Shown here in pieces: positions 8,380 to 17,770 of a DNA stretch of 64,000 nucleotides. The DNA comes from Pseudactinotalea terrae. Its GTDB lineage: Bacteria; Actinomycetota; Actinomycetes; Actinomycetales; Beutenbergiaceae. The notes beneath the pieces are model-generated. The model saw only the letters and a program-made list of their open reading frames with translations. It searched no databases and was not told the origin of the DNA. Positions within the stretch are counted from its first letter, which is position 1. The number at the start of each line of letters is the position of its first letter. The position numbers were made by a program, and so were the translations under genes. The DNA is taken from positions 372,001 through 436,000 of the forward strand of contig NZ_WNXZ01000001.1 in NCBI RefSeq assembly GCF_009733845.1. The letters run 5' to 3'.

Positions 8380-8865
8380 ATGAGCCAGTATCAGCCGCCG
8401 CAGGGCGGACCCGCGCCCCAGCCCAGCCCCTTCCCACAGCAGCAGCCGCCGCCGGGCTTCGGGCAGCAGTCGCAGCCGCCGCAGGGCTTCGGGCAGCAGT
8501 CACAGGCTCCCCAAGCCTTCGCCCCGCAGGGCTACCCGCAGCCGACGTTCCAGCAGGGCCCGGCCGAGCCGGGACTGTTCGACACCACCTTCGCGAAGCC
8601 GACCACGCTGAAGGTCGCCAGGCCGGCGTACATCGCGGTGATCGCGGTCGCCGCATCCCTCGTCGTCTACGGCTTGATGCAGGCGATCTCGTCGTTCTCC
8701 ATGGGCGGGATGTACGGCGGCGTCGGCTACGTGCTCGTCGGTATCGGTCAGCTGCTGTTCCTGCCGTCGGCAGGTTTCGCCGTCCTCACCCTCGGGCGCA
8801 TGACGATCGAGCACTTCGTCCAGACCCACAAGGCGCGCGAGCGCGCAGCGGCCGAGAAGGCCTGA
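8380..8865 (+). CDS. DUF4282-like membrane protein with Pro/Gln-rich N-terminus
   Basis: The start is taken at the ATG at 8380 (MSQYQPPQGG), preceded by AGGAG. Residues 2-60 are low-complexity and rich in P, Q and G, with a repeated GFGQQSQPPQ / GFGQQSQAPQ unit. The C-terminal part (LFDTTFAKPTTLKVARPAYI, then two membrane helices at about 85-107 and 118-140, ending with a basic/acidic tail HKARERAAAEKA) matches the DUF4282 layout. It is probably a small inner-membrane protein with a disordered cytoplasmic arm. The internal direct repeat in the DNA near 8453-8512 mirrors the protein repeat. Its role is unknown. Confidence 0.75.
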   Translation: MSQYQPPQGGPAPQPSPFPQQQPPPGFGQQSQPPQGFGQQSQAPQAFAPQGYPQPTFQQGPAEPGLFDTTFAKPTTLKVARPAYIAVIAVAASLVVYGLMQAISSFSMGGMYGGVGYVLVGIGQLLFLPSAGFAVLTLGRMTIEHFVQTHKARERAAAEKA

Positions 8866-8961
8866 GACCCGCTGGCGCGGGAGCATGCCCGACGGCGATC
8901 TTCCCTGGGGTGGGTCCGGGTCGCCCGCGGTGTGCGGCTGGGTCGGGATTCGCCCAGGAGC

Positions 8962-11349
8962 TCACTCCGAGGAGATGTCCTCGACAGCCTTGTCGGGGCG
9001 CCACCCGCGCCAGCGTGGGTGGCGCAGGCGCCCGGCCGGTGACCACTCACCGAAAGCGACCTCCGCGACCTGGACCGGGTCGAGCCAGATCGCCCCGCGC
9101 GCGTCGAGCGGCGGCACGTCCTCGGCAGGTGAGTCCTCCCGGCGCAAGGGATCGAACCGGTCGAGCCACGCGCTCGTCTCCTTCTCCGTGAAACCCGACC
9201 CGACGCGGCCCACATAGCGCAGCGCTTCGCCGTCGGGCACGGCGAGCAAGAGCGAGCCCACCTTGCCCGCGCGGTTCCCGCCGCCCTCGCGCCAGCCGAC
9301 CACCACGACCTCCTGGGTACTCGTGTGCTTGAGCTTGAGCCAGGAGGGGGAGCGGCGGCCGGGGGAGTAGCGGGAGTCGCGGCGCTTGGCCATCACGCCC
9401 TCGAGCCCGAGCTCGGCACTGGTGGCGAGGGCGGCGTCGCCGTCGTCACCGCTGGGCGGCACGTGCACGATGCCCTGCTCGCTCACGAGCGCCTCGAGCG
9501 CGTCGCGGCGGTCGACGTACGGCTCACCCATCAGCGAGGTGTCCTCGATCTCCAGGACGTCGAACAGCATCAGGTGCACCGGCCGGCGCTGCGCGGCACG
9601 GGCGATCTCGGGCTCGCGAGTGGCCTGCATCCTCGGCTGCAGCAGCGAGAAGCTGGGGCGGCCCTGGGGGTCGAGGGCGACGATCTCGCCGTCGAGCACG
9701 GCGCGGTTCGCCGCGACCAGCTCGGGCAGCACGCTCAGCTCGGGGTACTGCGCCGTCTGGTCGCGACCGCTGCGGGACATCACGCGCACCGTGCCGCCAT
9801 CGACCTCGATGAGCGCCCGCACGCCGTCCCACTTCATCTCATACGCCCAGCCGGGCTCGTCCGGAAGAGCGTCGGCGAGCGTGGCCATCATCGGGCTGGG
9901 GAGCACCTGGCGACCACGGCCCCGGGTGCTCGACGGCGCTGCTCGCCGCTTGGGGCGGCTCGGGTCCATGAGGTGGATGAGCCAGTTCTCGCCGGTGCGG
10001 ATGAGGGCGATCGTGCTGGTGCGGCCAGGCCCGTGGGCGAGGCCGCCGTCGGGACGACCGGTGAGGGTGGCGATGACCTCCTTGCCGTCGCGCCACTTGC
10101 TGGTGGTGTAGGTCCCGGAGTCCCAGATGGTCATCTCGCCGGCGCCGTACTCGCCCGCCGGGATGGTCCCCGAGAACGTGGCGTACTCCATCGGGTGGTC
10201 CTCGGTCTGGACGGCGAGATGGTTGACCTCGGGATCGTCGGGCACGCCCTTGGGGAGCGCCCAGCTGACCAGGACGCCGTGGCGCGCCAACCGAAGATCC
10301 CAGTGGAGCCGGGAGGCGTGGTGCTCCTGGATAACAAAGACACGGGACGAGCGGTCGTCTGACGCGAGGTCGTCAGCGCTGTGGGAGTCCGGGACGGGCT
10401 CGGGGGTGCGGGCCGGGTCGCGCTTGGCGCGGTAGGTGGACAGCCGGTCGGTGCCCGCGCCGATGCCGGGCGGGCGGCCGATCGGCCCCATCGGGTCGCC
10501 CCTGTCGGCCACGAGCTCGAGCACCTCGTCGAGCTCGAGGTGCCGCAGGTCGGGGTCCTCCAGCTCCTCCCACGTGCGGGGTGCCGCGACCTGCGGGCGG
10601 GAGGTGCCGCGCAACGAGTAGGGGCAGATCGTCGTCTTGTTGGCGTTGTTCTGCGACCAGTCGAGGAACACCTTGCCCGCGCGGGCGGACTTGGTCATCT
10701 CCGAGACCACCAGGTCGCGATGGTCGGCCTCGAGGCTGCGGGCGAGCTCCTTGGCGAGGGCGGAGGTCTGCGCCGAGGTGTAGCTGCCGTCCATCGGCGC
10801 ATACAGGTGGATGCCCTTGCTGCCGCTGGTGACCGGGAACGTCGGCAGCCCCATCTGGTCGAGGATCTCCTTGACCAGCCGTGCGACGTGCGCGACCTGG
10901 GGGAGCTCGACACCCGGGCCGGGGTCGAGGTCGAACACGATCCGGTCCGGATTCATCGGATGCTCGTCGCCATCGAAACGCCACTGCGGCACATGCACCT
11001 CGAGCGCGGCGATCTGAGCGAGCCACGCCAGCGTGGGCCGGTCGTTCGCGATCGGGTACACGTTGTCGGAGTCCGAGTGGTGCAGGGTCGCGCGATGCAC
11101 CCAGTGCGGGGTCCCACCGCCGAGGTTCTTCTGGAAGAACACCTCACCCTCGACGCCGTTCGGCCACCGCTTGCGCGTGACCGGTCGGTCCGCGCAGTGG
11201 GGCACCATCACCTCGGCGATCTGCGCGTAGTACCGCAGCACGTCCGCCTTGGTGGTGCCGGTCTCGGGGTAGAGCACCTTGTCCAGGTTGGTCACGCGCA
11301 GCTGGATGCCGTCGACGGCGACGGTCGCCTCGTTGCTCGCGGTGGGCAT
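8962..11349 (-). CDS. ligD: Multifunctional non-homologous end-joining DNA ligase LigD
   Basis: From the ATG at 11349 (GGGGAGGA ribosome site) the protein is 795 residues with the mycobacterial-type order polymerase, phosphoesterase, ligase. The primase-polymerase domain (about 8-290) carries the metal motif FDLDPGPGV. The 3'-phosphoesterase domain (about 325-470) carries the HHASRLHWDLRL signature. The ATP-dependent ligase (about 490-795) has motif EMKWDG with the adenylated Lys506, an RYSPGRRSPSWLKLK segment and a C-terminal OB fold. It repairs double-strand breaks together with Ku, which is encoded divergently. Starts further upstream would run through the intergenic palindrome and lack conservation. 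Confidence 0.96.
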   Translation of the reverse strand: MPTASNEATVAVDGIQLRVTNLDKVLYPETGTTKADVLRYYAQIAEVMVPHCADRPVTRKRWPNGVEGEVFFQKNLGGGTPHWVHRATLHHSDSDNVYPIANDRPTLAWLAQIAALEVHVPQWRFDGDEHPMNPDRIVFDLDPGPGVELPQVAHVARLVKEILDQMGLPTFPVTSGSKGIHLYAPMDGSYTSAQTSALAKELARSLEADHRDLVVSEMTKSARAGKVFLDWSQNNANKTTICPYSLRGTSRPQVAAPRTWEELEDPDLRHLELDEVLELVADRGDPMGPIGRPPGIGAGTDRLSTYRAKRDPARTPEPVPDSHSADDLASDDRSSRVFVIQEHHASRLHWDLRLARHGVLVSWALPKGVPDDPEVNHLAVQTEDHPMEYATFSGTIPAGEYGAGEMTIWDSGTYTTSKWRDGKEVIATLTGRPDGGLAHGPGRTSTIALIRTGENWLIHLMDPSRPKRRAAPSSTRGRGRQVLPSPMMATLADALPDEPGWAYEMKWDGVRALIEVDGGTVRVMSRSGRDQTAQYPELSVLPELVAANRAVLDGEIVALDPQGRPSFSLLQPRMQATREPEIARAAQRRPVHLMLFDVLEIEDTSLMGEPYVDRRDALEALVSEQGIVHVPPSGDDGDAALATSAELGLEGVMAKRRDSRYSPGRRSPSWLKLKHTSTQEVVVVGWREGGGNRAGKVGSLLLAVPDGEALRYVGRVGSGFTEKETSAWLDRFDPLRREDSPAEDVPPLDARGAIWLDPVQVAEVAFGEWSPAGRLRHPRWRGWRPDKAVEDISSE

Positions 11350-11395
11350 CTGCCCATCCTCCCCTGACCCGTCGCGCAGCACCCGCGTACACACC

Positions 11396-11486
11396 GCCGA
11401 GCAGGTGGTTCTGCCCGCCGGCGCGCGCCGAGCAGATGGTTCTGCCCGGTATGGCACGCCATACCGGGCAGAAACCCCTGCTCGGC
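11396..11486. repeat. Direct repeat and long imperfect palindrome between ligD and ku
   Basis: A 22-bp unit GCCGAGCAG(G/A)TGGTTCTGCCCG occurs at 11396-11417 and 11427-11448. The second copy leads into a 60-bp hairpin (11427-11486). Its outer arms are GCCGAGCAG / CTGCTCGGC (11427-11435 and 11478-11486). Its inner arms are perfect: TCTGCCCGGTATGGC (11441-11455) and GCCATACCGGGCAGA (11458-11472), with a 2-nt AC centre. It lies in the divergent promoter region, so it is not a simple terminator. It looks like an extragenic palindromic element with a second, half-site copy. Confidence 0.85.
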
Positions 11487-11614
11487 GATGAGCGGGGCGT
11501 GGGAGCGGGGAGGGCGGCAGCGGCGCGCGGCGCCTGGAAACTCGGGCGTGCGTGGGCGGGTGATGTTTGACTAGGTTCACACCGGGGAGGCGACCGGGGG
11601 GAGAGGAGCTGGCT

Positions 11615-12505
11615 ATGCGTGCGATCTGGAAGGGTGCGATCACCTTCGGCCTGGTCAACGTGCCCGTGTCGTTGTACAGCGCCACGGAGAGTCATGACGT
11701 GAAGCTGCACCAGGTGCACGATGCCGATGGCGGCCGGATCCGTTACCAGCGCAAGTGCGAGGTCTGCGGCGAGGTCGTGCCCTACGAGCACATCGACAAG
11801 GCCTACACCGAGGGCGAGACCACCGTGGTGCTCACAGAGGAGGACCTCGACTCGCTGCCTGCCGAGCGCAGCCGTGAGATCGACGTGCTGGAGTTCGTCC
11901 CCAGCGACCAGCTCGACCCGCTGATGTTCGAGGGCGCCTACTACCTGTCCCCGAACTCGGCGTCCACCAAGTCCTACGTGCTGCTGCGGCGCACGCTCGA
12001 GGAGACCGAGCGCACCGCGATCGTCTCGTTCGCCCTGCGGCAGAAGACACGTCTCGGTGCCCTGCGCGTGAAGGACGACGTGCTGGTGCTCCAGACGATG
12101 CTCTGGCCCGACGAGGTCCGCGCAGCCGACTTCCCGGCTCTCGACGAGAAGGTGCGCATCAGCGCCAAGGAGCTCGAGATGAGCTCGGCGCTGGTCTCGA
12201 GCTTCGAGGCCGACTTCGACCCCGAGGCTCATCACGACGACTACCAGGAGCAGCTCCGCACCTTGATCGAGGCCAAGATCGAGCAGGGCGAGGCCATCGA
12301 CACCGAGGCCACGTTCGGCGGGACCGAGGAGGAGCCCGCGGAGGTCCTCGACCTGATGGAGGCGTTGCGTCGCTCGGTCGAGGAGACCCGTGCCAAGCGC
12401 GCCTCGTCCGGAGAGAGCACCGACAGCAAGTCCTCCGGGTCGTCGTCCAAGAAGTCCCCTGCCAAGAAGTCGACGGCGAAGAAGACCACCAAGAAGTCGG
12501 CCTGA
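11615..12505 (+). CDS. ku: Non-homologous end-joining protein Ku
   Basis: The 296-residue protein begins MRAIWKGAITFGLVNVPVSL, the hallmark start of bacterial Ku, after a GAGAGGAG ribosome site. The Ku core (about 1-250) includes the HQVHDADGGRIRYQRKCEVC and SPNSASTKSYVLLRRTLEET stretches. The core forms a homodimeric ring on DNA ends and recruits LigD. The C-terminal tail (about 262-296) is made almost wholly of Ser, Lys and Thr (SSKKSPAKKSTAKKTTKKSA), a lysine-rich extension that in other actinobacteria binds DNA. It is divergent from ligD. Confidence 0.96.
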   Translation: MRAIWKGAITFGLVNVPVSLYSATESHDVKLHQVHDADGGRIRYQRKCEVCGEVVPYEHIDKAYTEGETTVVLTEEDLDSLPAERSREIDVLEFVPSDQLDPLMFEGAYYLSPNSASTKSYVLLRRTLEETERTAIVSFALRQKTRLGALRVKDDVLVLQTMLWPDEVRAADFPALDEKVRISAKELEMSSALVSSFEADFDPEAHHDDYQEQLRTLIEAKIEQGEAIDTEATFGGTEEEPAEVLDLMEALRRSVEETRAKRASSGESTDSKSSGSSSKKSPAKKSTAKKTTKKSA

Positions 12506-12514
12506 CCCCGATCG

Positions 12515-13063
12515 TCAACGGTCCGACAGGGAGGGCCAGCGCTCGCAGGCCCACTGCCGCCACGTGGCAAATCCGGTGGGTACAGGCGGTACCGGCCCCC
12601 CGCGCAGCTCCTCCTGGTCCGGCACGTCGAACTCCCCGTGCCACCGCTGGAGCTCGGTCTCGCTCATCCGGAACTGGCCAGGCTCGAACCGGAAGCGGCC
12701 GGCCACCCGTCTGCGCTGCTCGGGGTAGTCGATCGGCAGGTAGACGACCTGCGCGTCGACGCCGAGCGAGTGCGCGATCCAACGGAGCGCCGAGCGTTCG
12801 TCCCTGCTCCAGAGGCCGAAGTCGTAGATCACGTCGATGCCGAGAGCAGCCGCCCGCATCCCTACCTCGATCAGCTTGCCCTCGATCCGATCACGATGAT
12901 CGGCACGCTCCCTGGAGCGCCAGCGGTCAGGGCTGTCAGCGTCGAAGACCGCCATCTGCCAGTCGTCGGGAGTCAAGCGAAGAGCGGGCAGAGCGACCTC
13001 CTGCTCCCTGGCCCACGTGGTCTTTCCCGCCCCGGGCATGCCGACGACGAGGGAGATGGTCAC
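12515..13063 (-). CDS. P-loop AAA/kinase-like ATPase (zeta-toxin/nucleotide-kinase fold)
   Basis: The 182-residue protein begins with GTG at 13063 and a Walker A GMPGAGKTT at residues 8-16. It continues with LRLTPDDWQMAVFD, an IDVIYDFGLWSRDERSALRW stretch that acts as a Walker B-like/LID-proximal region, and an arginine-rich segment (RRRVAGRF). This pattern fits small ATP-binding kinases of the zeta-toxin / COG0645 type. Neither an antitoxin nor a defined substrate gene is adjacent, so a toxin role is not supported. No clear ribosome site precedes the GTG, so it may be leaderless. It is convergent with ku. Confidence 0.8.
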   Translation of the reverse strand: MTISLVVGMPGAGKTTWAREQEVALPALRLTPDDWQMAVFDADSPDRWRSRERADHRDRIEGKLIEVGMRAAALGIDVIYDFGLWSRDERSALRWIAHSLGVDAQVVYLPIDYPEQRRRVAGRFRFEPGQFRMSETELQRWHGEFDVPDQEELRGGPVPPVPTGFATWRQWACERWPSLSDR

Positions 13064-13187
13064 GCCGCGACACTAACCGCGTCGGCGCCGGGTGTACGAG
13101 CGCGGACAGCCGGAGGGTGCGACGACGGTCATGGTCGGCTCGCCCCGACCGGGCAGCGACGGTCGGGCGCTTCCACGATGTGGGACG

Positions 13188-13246
13188 TTGGATACCGCTT
13201 CCCGAGAGGAGTAGACTGTCGGCACCGGCTTGGTCGAAACGATTCG
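13188..13246 (+). promoter_or_regulatory. Predicted promoter with LacI-type operator for the ABC exporter
   Basis: A -35-like TTGGAT (13188-13193) and a -10-like TAGACT (13212-13217) are separated by 18 bp. Just downstream lies CGAAACGATTCG (13235-13246), which contains the AAnCGnTT core typical of LacI-family operators. If transcription starts near 13224, this site lies at about +11 and could block the polymerase. No LacI gene is adjacent, so the regulator is unknown. Confidence 0.45.
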
Positions 13247-13287
13247 CAAAAGCGGCGAGCCAGCCGGTGCTCTTGGGAGGGATGCTC

Positions 13288-15159
13288 GTGTCCGCGACGG
13301 CGCCCGCACAGCGGAAGCCAGCAGACACCTCGACCGTTGCTACCTTGCTGCGGCTGTTGCCGTTCGTGAGGCCGGCACTGCCACGCATCAGCATCGGGAT
13401 GCTGTGCGCGCTCGGCGCAGGCCTGTGCGCGCTCGCGATCCCGCAGGTGCTGGAGTCGCTCGTCGACGGCCCGCTCGCGGGTGCAGCGACCAGCGGTGAC
13501 ACGCGTGGGTTGTGGCTGGCGGTCGGGGCTGTGCTCGGTCTAGGTCTGCTGGAGGTGTTCTTCGTCTTCCTGCGCCGCAGGATGATCCTCACGCCGACGA
13601 CGTATGTCGAGTGGGGGATGCGGACCACGCTCTTCAAGCATCTGCAGGATCTGCCGCTGGCGTTCCACGACCAGTGGCCTGGCGGGCAGCTGCTGTCCCG
13701 CGCGATGACGGACCTCAACATGCTTCGGCGCTGGATGGCGTTCGGCATCGTCATGCTCGTCGTCAACTTCGCCACCGTCGGCGTGGGCATCGCGTTGATG
13801 ATCCGGACCGCCGGCCCGCTCGGCTGGGTGTACCTGCTCGGCGCGATCCCGATGGCGATCCTCAGCTTCAGGTTCTCGCGCCGGTTCCGGCGGATCGCCC
13901 GGATGTCGCAGGACCAGGCCGGTGACCTCGCCACCACGGTCGAGGAGTCGGTGCACGGGATCCGGGTTCTCAAGGCCTACGGCCGCGGCCCGGAGGCCTA
14001 CAAGAACTTCGCCTCGCAGGCCGGCGAGCTGCGCAACACCGAGATGACCAAGGCTCGGCAGATGTCAGCGTTCACCTTCTCGATCATCTCGATCCCTGAG
14101 TGCGTCCTCGGCGCGTGCGTCTTCTGGGGCGTGTGGCTGGTCACCCAGGGCGATCTCACCATCGGAGCGCTCGGTGCTTTCTTCGCGACCGCCGCGGTGA
14201 TCAACGGGCCGGTCGAGCAGCTCGGCCAGCTGCTCTCGATGAGCCTGACGGCCAAGACGTCGGTCGATCGCTACTTCGAGGTGCTCGACAGCGAGAACAC
14301 CGTGGCCGACCCGCAGAAGCCGGTCCGGCTCGAGGAGGTCCGCGGCGAGGTCCGGTTCGAGGCCGTCCGCTTCCACTACCCGGACGCGCCCCCGATCGAT
14401 CTCGTGCCCGCGCACACCCATGTGCCCCACGAGGCGCCGCGCGAGGAGGTGCTCACCGGTGTCGACCTGACCGTCCGGCCGGGGGAGACGATGGCGCTGG
14501 TCGGGCTGACCGGCTCGGGCAAGACCACGATGGCTGCGCTCGTGCCGCGGCTCTTCGACGTCACCTCGGGAGCGGTGCTGCTCGACGGGGTCGACATCAG
14601 AGCGATGACCCGCGAGCACCTGCGCACCCAGGTGGCGATCGCGTTCGAGGACGCGACGCTGTTCTCTGCCTCGGTCCGCGAGAACGTGCTCCTGGGCGCA
14701 CCACCGCAGGCGCGCACCGAGGCCGACCTCCAGCGCGCGCTCGACATCGCTCAGGCGGGCTTCGTTCACAAGCTCCCGTTCGGCGTCGACACCACGATCG
14801 GTGAAGAGGGCATGAGCCTGTCCGGCGGTCAGCGGCAACGGCTCGCCCTGGCGCGCGCGATCGCCGCACGCCCCCGCGTGCTGGTGCTCGACGACCCGCT
14901 GTCGGCACTCGACGTCGAGACGGAGGAACGGGTCACCGTGCGGCTGCGCGAGGAGCTCTCCGACACCACGGTGCTCGTGGTCGCGCACCGTCCCTCCACC
15001 GTGGCGCTCGCCGACCGGGTGGCGGTGCTGCAGGAAGGGCGGGTCACCGGCGTCGGGACGCACTCCGAGCTGCTGGTCAGCCACCTGCACTACCGCTTCG
15101 TCATCTCCAGCCTGATCGAGGACGAAGAGTTCGACCGCGCACGTGGGGTTCGAGTATGA
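13288..15159 (+). CDS. ABC exporter half-transporter, subunit with degenerate catalytic base
   Basis: The GTG at 13288 has GGGAGG 7 nt upstream, better placed than the ATG at 13282. The 623-residue protein has six membrane helices (about 35-320) and a nucleotide-binding domain. Walker A is [11 protein letters not shown], the signature is canonical LSGGQ, and Walker B is VLVLDD: the residue normally a catalytic Glu is Asp. The stretch between about 370 and 395 ([20 protein letters not shown]) is an insert before Walker A. It is the first half of a heterodimeric exporter and overlaps the partner's start by ATGA at 15156. Confidence 0.92.
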   Translation: MSATAPAQRKPADTSTVATLLRLLPFVRPALPRISIGMLCALGAGLCALAIPQVLESLVDGPLAGAATSGDTRGLWLAVGAVLGLGLLEVFFVFLRRRMILTPTTYVEWGMRTTLFKHLQDLPLAFHDQWPGGQLLSRAMTDLNMLRRWMAFGIVMLVVNFATVGVGIALMIRTAGPLGWVYLLGAIPMAILSFRFSRRFRRIARMSQDQAGDLATTVEESVHGIRVLKAYGRGPEAYKNFASQAGELRNTEMTKARQMSAFTFSIISIPECVLGACVFWGVWLVTQGDLTIGALGAFFATAAVINGPVEQLGQLLSMSLTAKTSVDRYFEVLDSENTVADPQKPVRLEEVRGEVRFEAVRFHYPDAPPIDLVPAHTHVPHEAPREEVLTGVDLTVRPGETMALVGLTGSGKTTMAALVPRLFDVTSGAVLLDGVDIRAMTREHLRTQVAIAFEDATLFSASVRENVLLGAPPQARTEADLQRALDIAQAGFVHKLPFGVDTTIGEEGMSLSGGQRQRLALARAIAARPRVLVLDDPLSALDVETEERVTVRLREELSDTTVLVVAHRPSTVALADRVAVLQEGRVTGVGTHSELLVSHLHYRFVISSLIEDEEFDRARGVRV

Positions 15160-17000
15160 GCAAGATGATGGGCGGCCCCGGTGCCGCAGTCGCCGCGCGC
15201 CCGCTCGGCGTCGGTGACGAGGAGAACATCAACCTCGACCGGGACACGTCGAAGGCGGTCCGCAGGCGGTCGCGTCAGCTGCTGCTCAGCCTGCTCCGCC
15301 CGGAACGGACCAAGTTCTGGGCCACCGTGGTGCTCGTGGTAGTGGCACAGGCCTCCCGGGTGGCCGGCCCGGCGATCATCGCGATGGCGATCGACCGCGG
15401 CGTTCCCGCCGCCCAGCAGGAGGACTGGACCACGGTCGGCGTCATCGGCGGCGCCTACCTGCTCGCCGCGATCCTGGCCGGCGCGGCGTCCGCGGCGTTC
15501 ATCCGGCTCGCCGCGCGCGTCAGCCAGGCGGTGCTGCTCGACCTGCGGCAACGTGTGTTCGCACAGACCCAGCGGCTCTCGCTGGAGTTCCACGAGAAGT
15601 ACACCTCGGGACGCATCATCGCTCGCCAGACCTCGGACCTCGAGGCGCTGCGCGAGCTGCTCGACAACGGCATCACCTCGCTCGCCTCCGGCATGCTCTT
15701 CATGCTGTTCACAGGGCTGTCCTTGTTCCTGCTGGACTGGCGGGCCGGGATGGTGCTCGCGGTCGCCGTCGTCCCGGTGTTCCTCGTGGTGCGCTGGTTC
15801 GCCACCCGGTCGCGGGTCCTGTACCGCGAGTCGCGGGTGGCGTCGGCGCGCATGATCGTCAACTTCGTGGAGAACATGACCGGCATGCGTGCCGTGCAGG
15901 CGTTCCGCCGCGAGGAGTCGAACAACGAGCACTTCAGCGAGCTCGCCGAGGACTACCGGCGCAACAACATGAAGTCGTTCAACCTCAACGGCATCTTCGA
16001 CCCCGCGCTGCAGCTGATCGGCAACCTCACGGTGGCGATCGCGCTGGCGGTCGGCGGCTACCGGGTGCTGCACGGTGACCTCGAGGTCGGCGTGCTCGTC
16101 GCGACGCTGCTCTACACCAAGCGGTTCTTCCAGCCGGTGCAGCAGATGGCCGGCGTCTACAACTCGTTCCAGTCCGCCACCGCCGCTCTCGAGAAGATCT
16201 CGGGGCTGCTGGAGGAGCAGCCGACCGTGCGGAACGCGGAGGACCCGACGCCGTTGCCGCACGCCTCGGGTGACCTGCTGTTCGAGAACGTCACCTTCGG
16301 GTACGGCTCGGGAGAGGTGGTGCTGCCACAGCTGGACCTGCACGTGCCGGCCGGGCAGACGGTCGCTCTCGTGGGTGCCACCGGCGCGGGCAAGTCCACC
16401 CTGGCGAAGCTGATCGCCCGCTTCTACGACGTCACCGAAGGCTCGGTCAGGCTCGACGGCGTGGACCTGCGCGACCTGTCCCGCCAAGACCTGCGCCGCG
16501 CGATCGTCATGGTCACGCAGGAGGCCTACCTGTTCAGCGGCACCGTCCGCGACAACATCGCCCTGGGTCGGCCCGACGCGGACGACGAGGAGATCGTCAC
16601 AGCCGCTCAGGCGGTCGGCGCCCACGAGTTCATCCTCAACCTCCCCGACGGCTACGACACCGACGTGAACAAGCGCGGCGGTCGTGTCTCGGCGGGGCAG
16701 CGGCAGCTGATCTCGTTCGCGCGCGCGTTTCTCGCGGACCCGGCGGTGCTGATCCTCGACGAGGCCACCAGCTCGCTGGACATCCCCGGCGAGAGGCTCG
16801 TCCAGCGGGGGCTCGAGTCGCTGCTGCACGACCGCACCGCGCTGATCATCGCGCACCGGTTGTCGACCGTCGCGATCGCCGACCGCGTGCTGGTGATGAG
16901 CGACGGCCGCGTGGTCGAGGACGGCACCCCCGACGAGCTGATCGCCGGGAACGGGCGGTTCTCGGCCCTGCACGCCGCCTGGCGGGACTCGCTCGTCTGA
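15156..17000 (+). CDS. ABC exporter half-transporter, subunit with canonical Walker B
   Basis: The 614-residue partner starts at ATG 15156, overlapping the upstream stop. Six membrane helices occupy about 50-330. The nucleotide-binding domain has Walker [13 protein letters not shown], an unusual signature VSAGQ in place of LSGGQ, Walker [13 protein letters not shown] with the normal Glu, and switch His in IIAHRLSTV. In heterodimeric exporters one ATP site is built from the degenerate Walker B of one subunit and the degenerate signature of the other. The pattern here fits that scheme exactly. Substrate unknown: lipids, peptides or drugs are all possible. Confidence 0.92.
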   Translation: MSKMMGGPGAAVAARPLGVGDEENINLDRDTSKAVRRRSRQLLLSLLRPERTKFWATVVLVVVAQASRVAGPAIIAMAIDRGVPAAQQEDWTTVGVIGGAYLLAAILAGAASAAFIRLAARVSQAVLLDLRQRVFAQTQRLSLEFHEKYTSGRIIARQTSDLEALRELLDNGITSLASGMLFMLFTGLSLFLLDWRAGMVLAVAVVPVFLVVRWFATRSRVLYRESRVASARMIVNFVENMTGMRAVQAFRREESNNEHFSELAEDYRRNNMKSFNLNGIFDPALQLIGNLTVAIALAVGGYRVLHGDLEVGVLVATLLYTKRFFQPVQQMAGVYNSFQSATAALEKISGLLEEQPTVRNAEDPTPLPHASGDLLFENVTFGYGSGEVVLPQLDLHVPAGQTVALVGATGAGKSTLAKLIARFYDVTEGSVRLDGVDLRDLSRQDLRRAIVMVTQEAYLFSGTVRDNIALGRPDADDEEIVTAAQAVGAHEFILNLPDGYDTDVNKRGGRVSAGQRQLISFARAFLADPAVLILDEATSSLDIPGERLVQRGLESLLHDRTALIIAHRLSTVAIADRVLVMSDGRVVEDGTPDELIAGNGRFSALHAAWRDSLV

Positions 17001-17050
17001 GCGCGTCCACGCCGTCGGGTCTCGTGGTTGCATAGGCCCTGGAGGAGCCC

Positions 17051-17737
17051 ATGCCATCTGAGAGAGCCGCCGACGGCGCAGCCGCGCCGCGCTCGCGGGG
17101 CGGGAGCGCACCTCCGGCTTGGCTACGCGACGTCACGCTCTGGGTCGCGGCGGCGCTGGCGGCCGTCGTCCTGGTCGTGCTCGGGGTGGCAGTCCTGCCG
17201 GGGTGGTGGGCCTCGGTCGTGGCCGGCTGGGTGCAGGGCGTGCTCGGCCGTGGCATCCCGATCGGCCTGGGCCTCGGCGCCCTGTTCACGCTGCTGCCGC
17301 TGGGCGTGGGGGTGCTGGCGCTGCGCAGCGGGCTCACCTCTCGCTCCCGGATCGCGCTCATCGTGGTGGCACTCCTGCTCCTGCTACCCAACGTGGTGAC
17401 GATCGCCGTCTCCCTCGGCCGGGGCGACCCTCGGTCTGTTCTCGCGATCGCTGCTCCGGGCTTCGTGGGCGCCAGCGTCGCCGGGATCGGGCTCGTGGTC
17501 GCCCTGCTGCTGGCGCTGGTGCTGATCCGGCGCCGGTCGCGGCGGACCCGCAGGATGATGACCGAGGCGGGGGAGCGGGTCGCGGCGGCCAACCGTGAGC
17601 GCGCTCGGGAGCGAGAGATCGCCACCGAGCAGTCCGAACGCTCCGAGACCGAGCAGGCGGACCCGGTTCGGCCGGTCGTCGTCGAGCCGGACCCGGACTT
17701 CCCGCAGGAGCCCCCGGCCGAACCTCGGACACGCTGA
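17051..17737 (+). CDS. Hypothetical four-helix membrane protein with charged C-terminal tail
   Basis: The 228-residue protein follows a GGAGGA ribosome site. After a hydrophilic start (about 1-28) it has predicted helices at about 29-55, 74-96, 103-122 and 137-162. It then has a very basic, then acidic, cytoplasmic tail (RRRSRRTRRMM, ERAREREIATEQSERSETEQ) that may form a coiled coil. I do not recognise a family. It lies 50 bp after the exporter pair and 33 bp before the lipoprotein gene, so it may belong to the envelope cluster that follows. Confidence 0.75.
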   Translation: MPSERAADGAAAPRSRGGSAPPAWLRDVTLWVAAALAAVVLVVLGVAVLPGWWASVVAGWVQGVLGRGIPIGLGLGALFTLLPLGVGVLALRSGLTSRSRIALIVVALLLLLPNVVTIAVSLGRGDPRSVLAIAAPGFVGASVAGIGLVVALLLALVLIRRRSRRTRRMMTEAGERVAAANRERAREREIATEQSERSETEQADPVRPVVVEPDPDFPQEPPAEPRTR

Positions 17738-17770
17738 CGACCGTCACGGTCGCGCGGTTAGAGTGGATCG

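Noticed and set aside
12515-13063. Zeta-toxin of a toxin-antitoxin pair
   Set aside because: Only the P-loop kinase fold is visible; there is no epsilon-type antitoxin next to it.
15090-17111. 673-codon minus-strand frame opposite the exporter subunit
   Set aside because: Same shadow effect; the plus strand encodes an ABC exporter with intact motifs.
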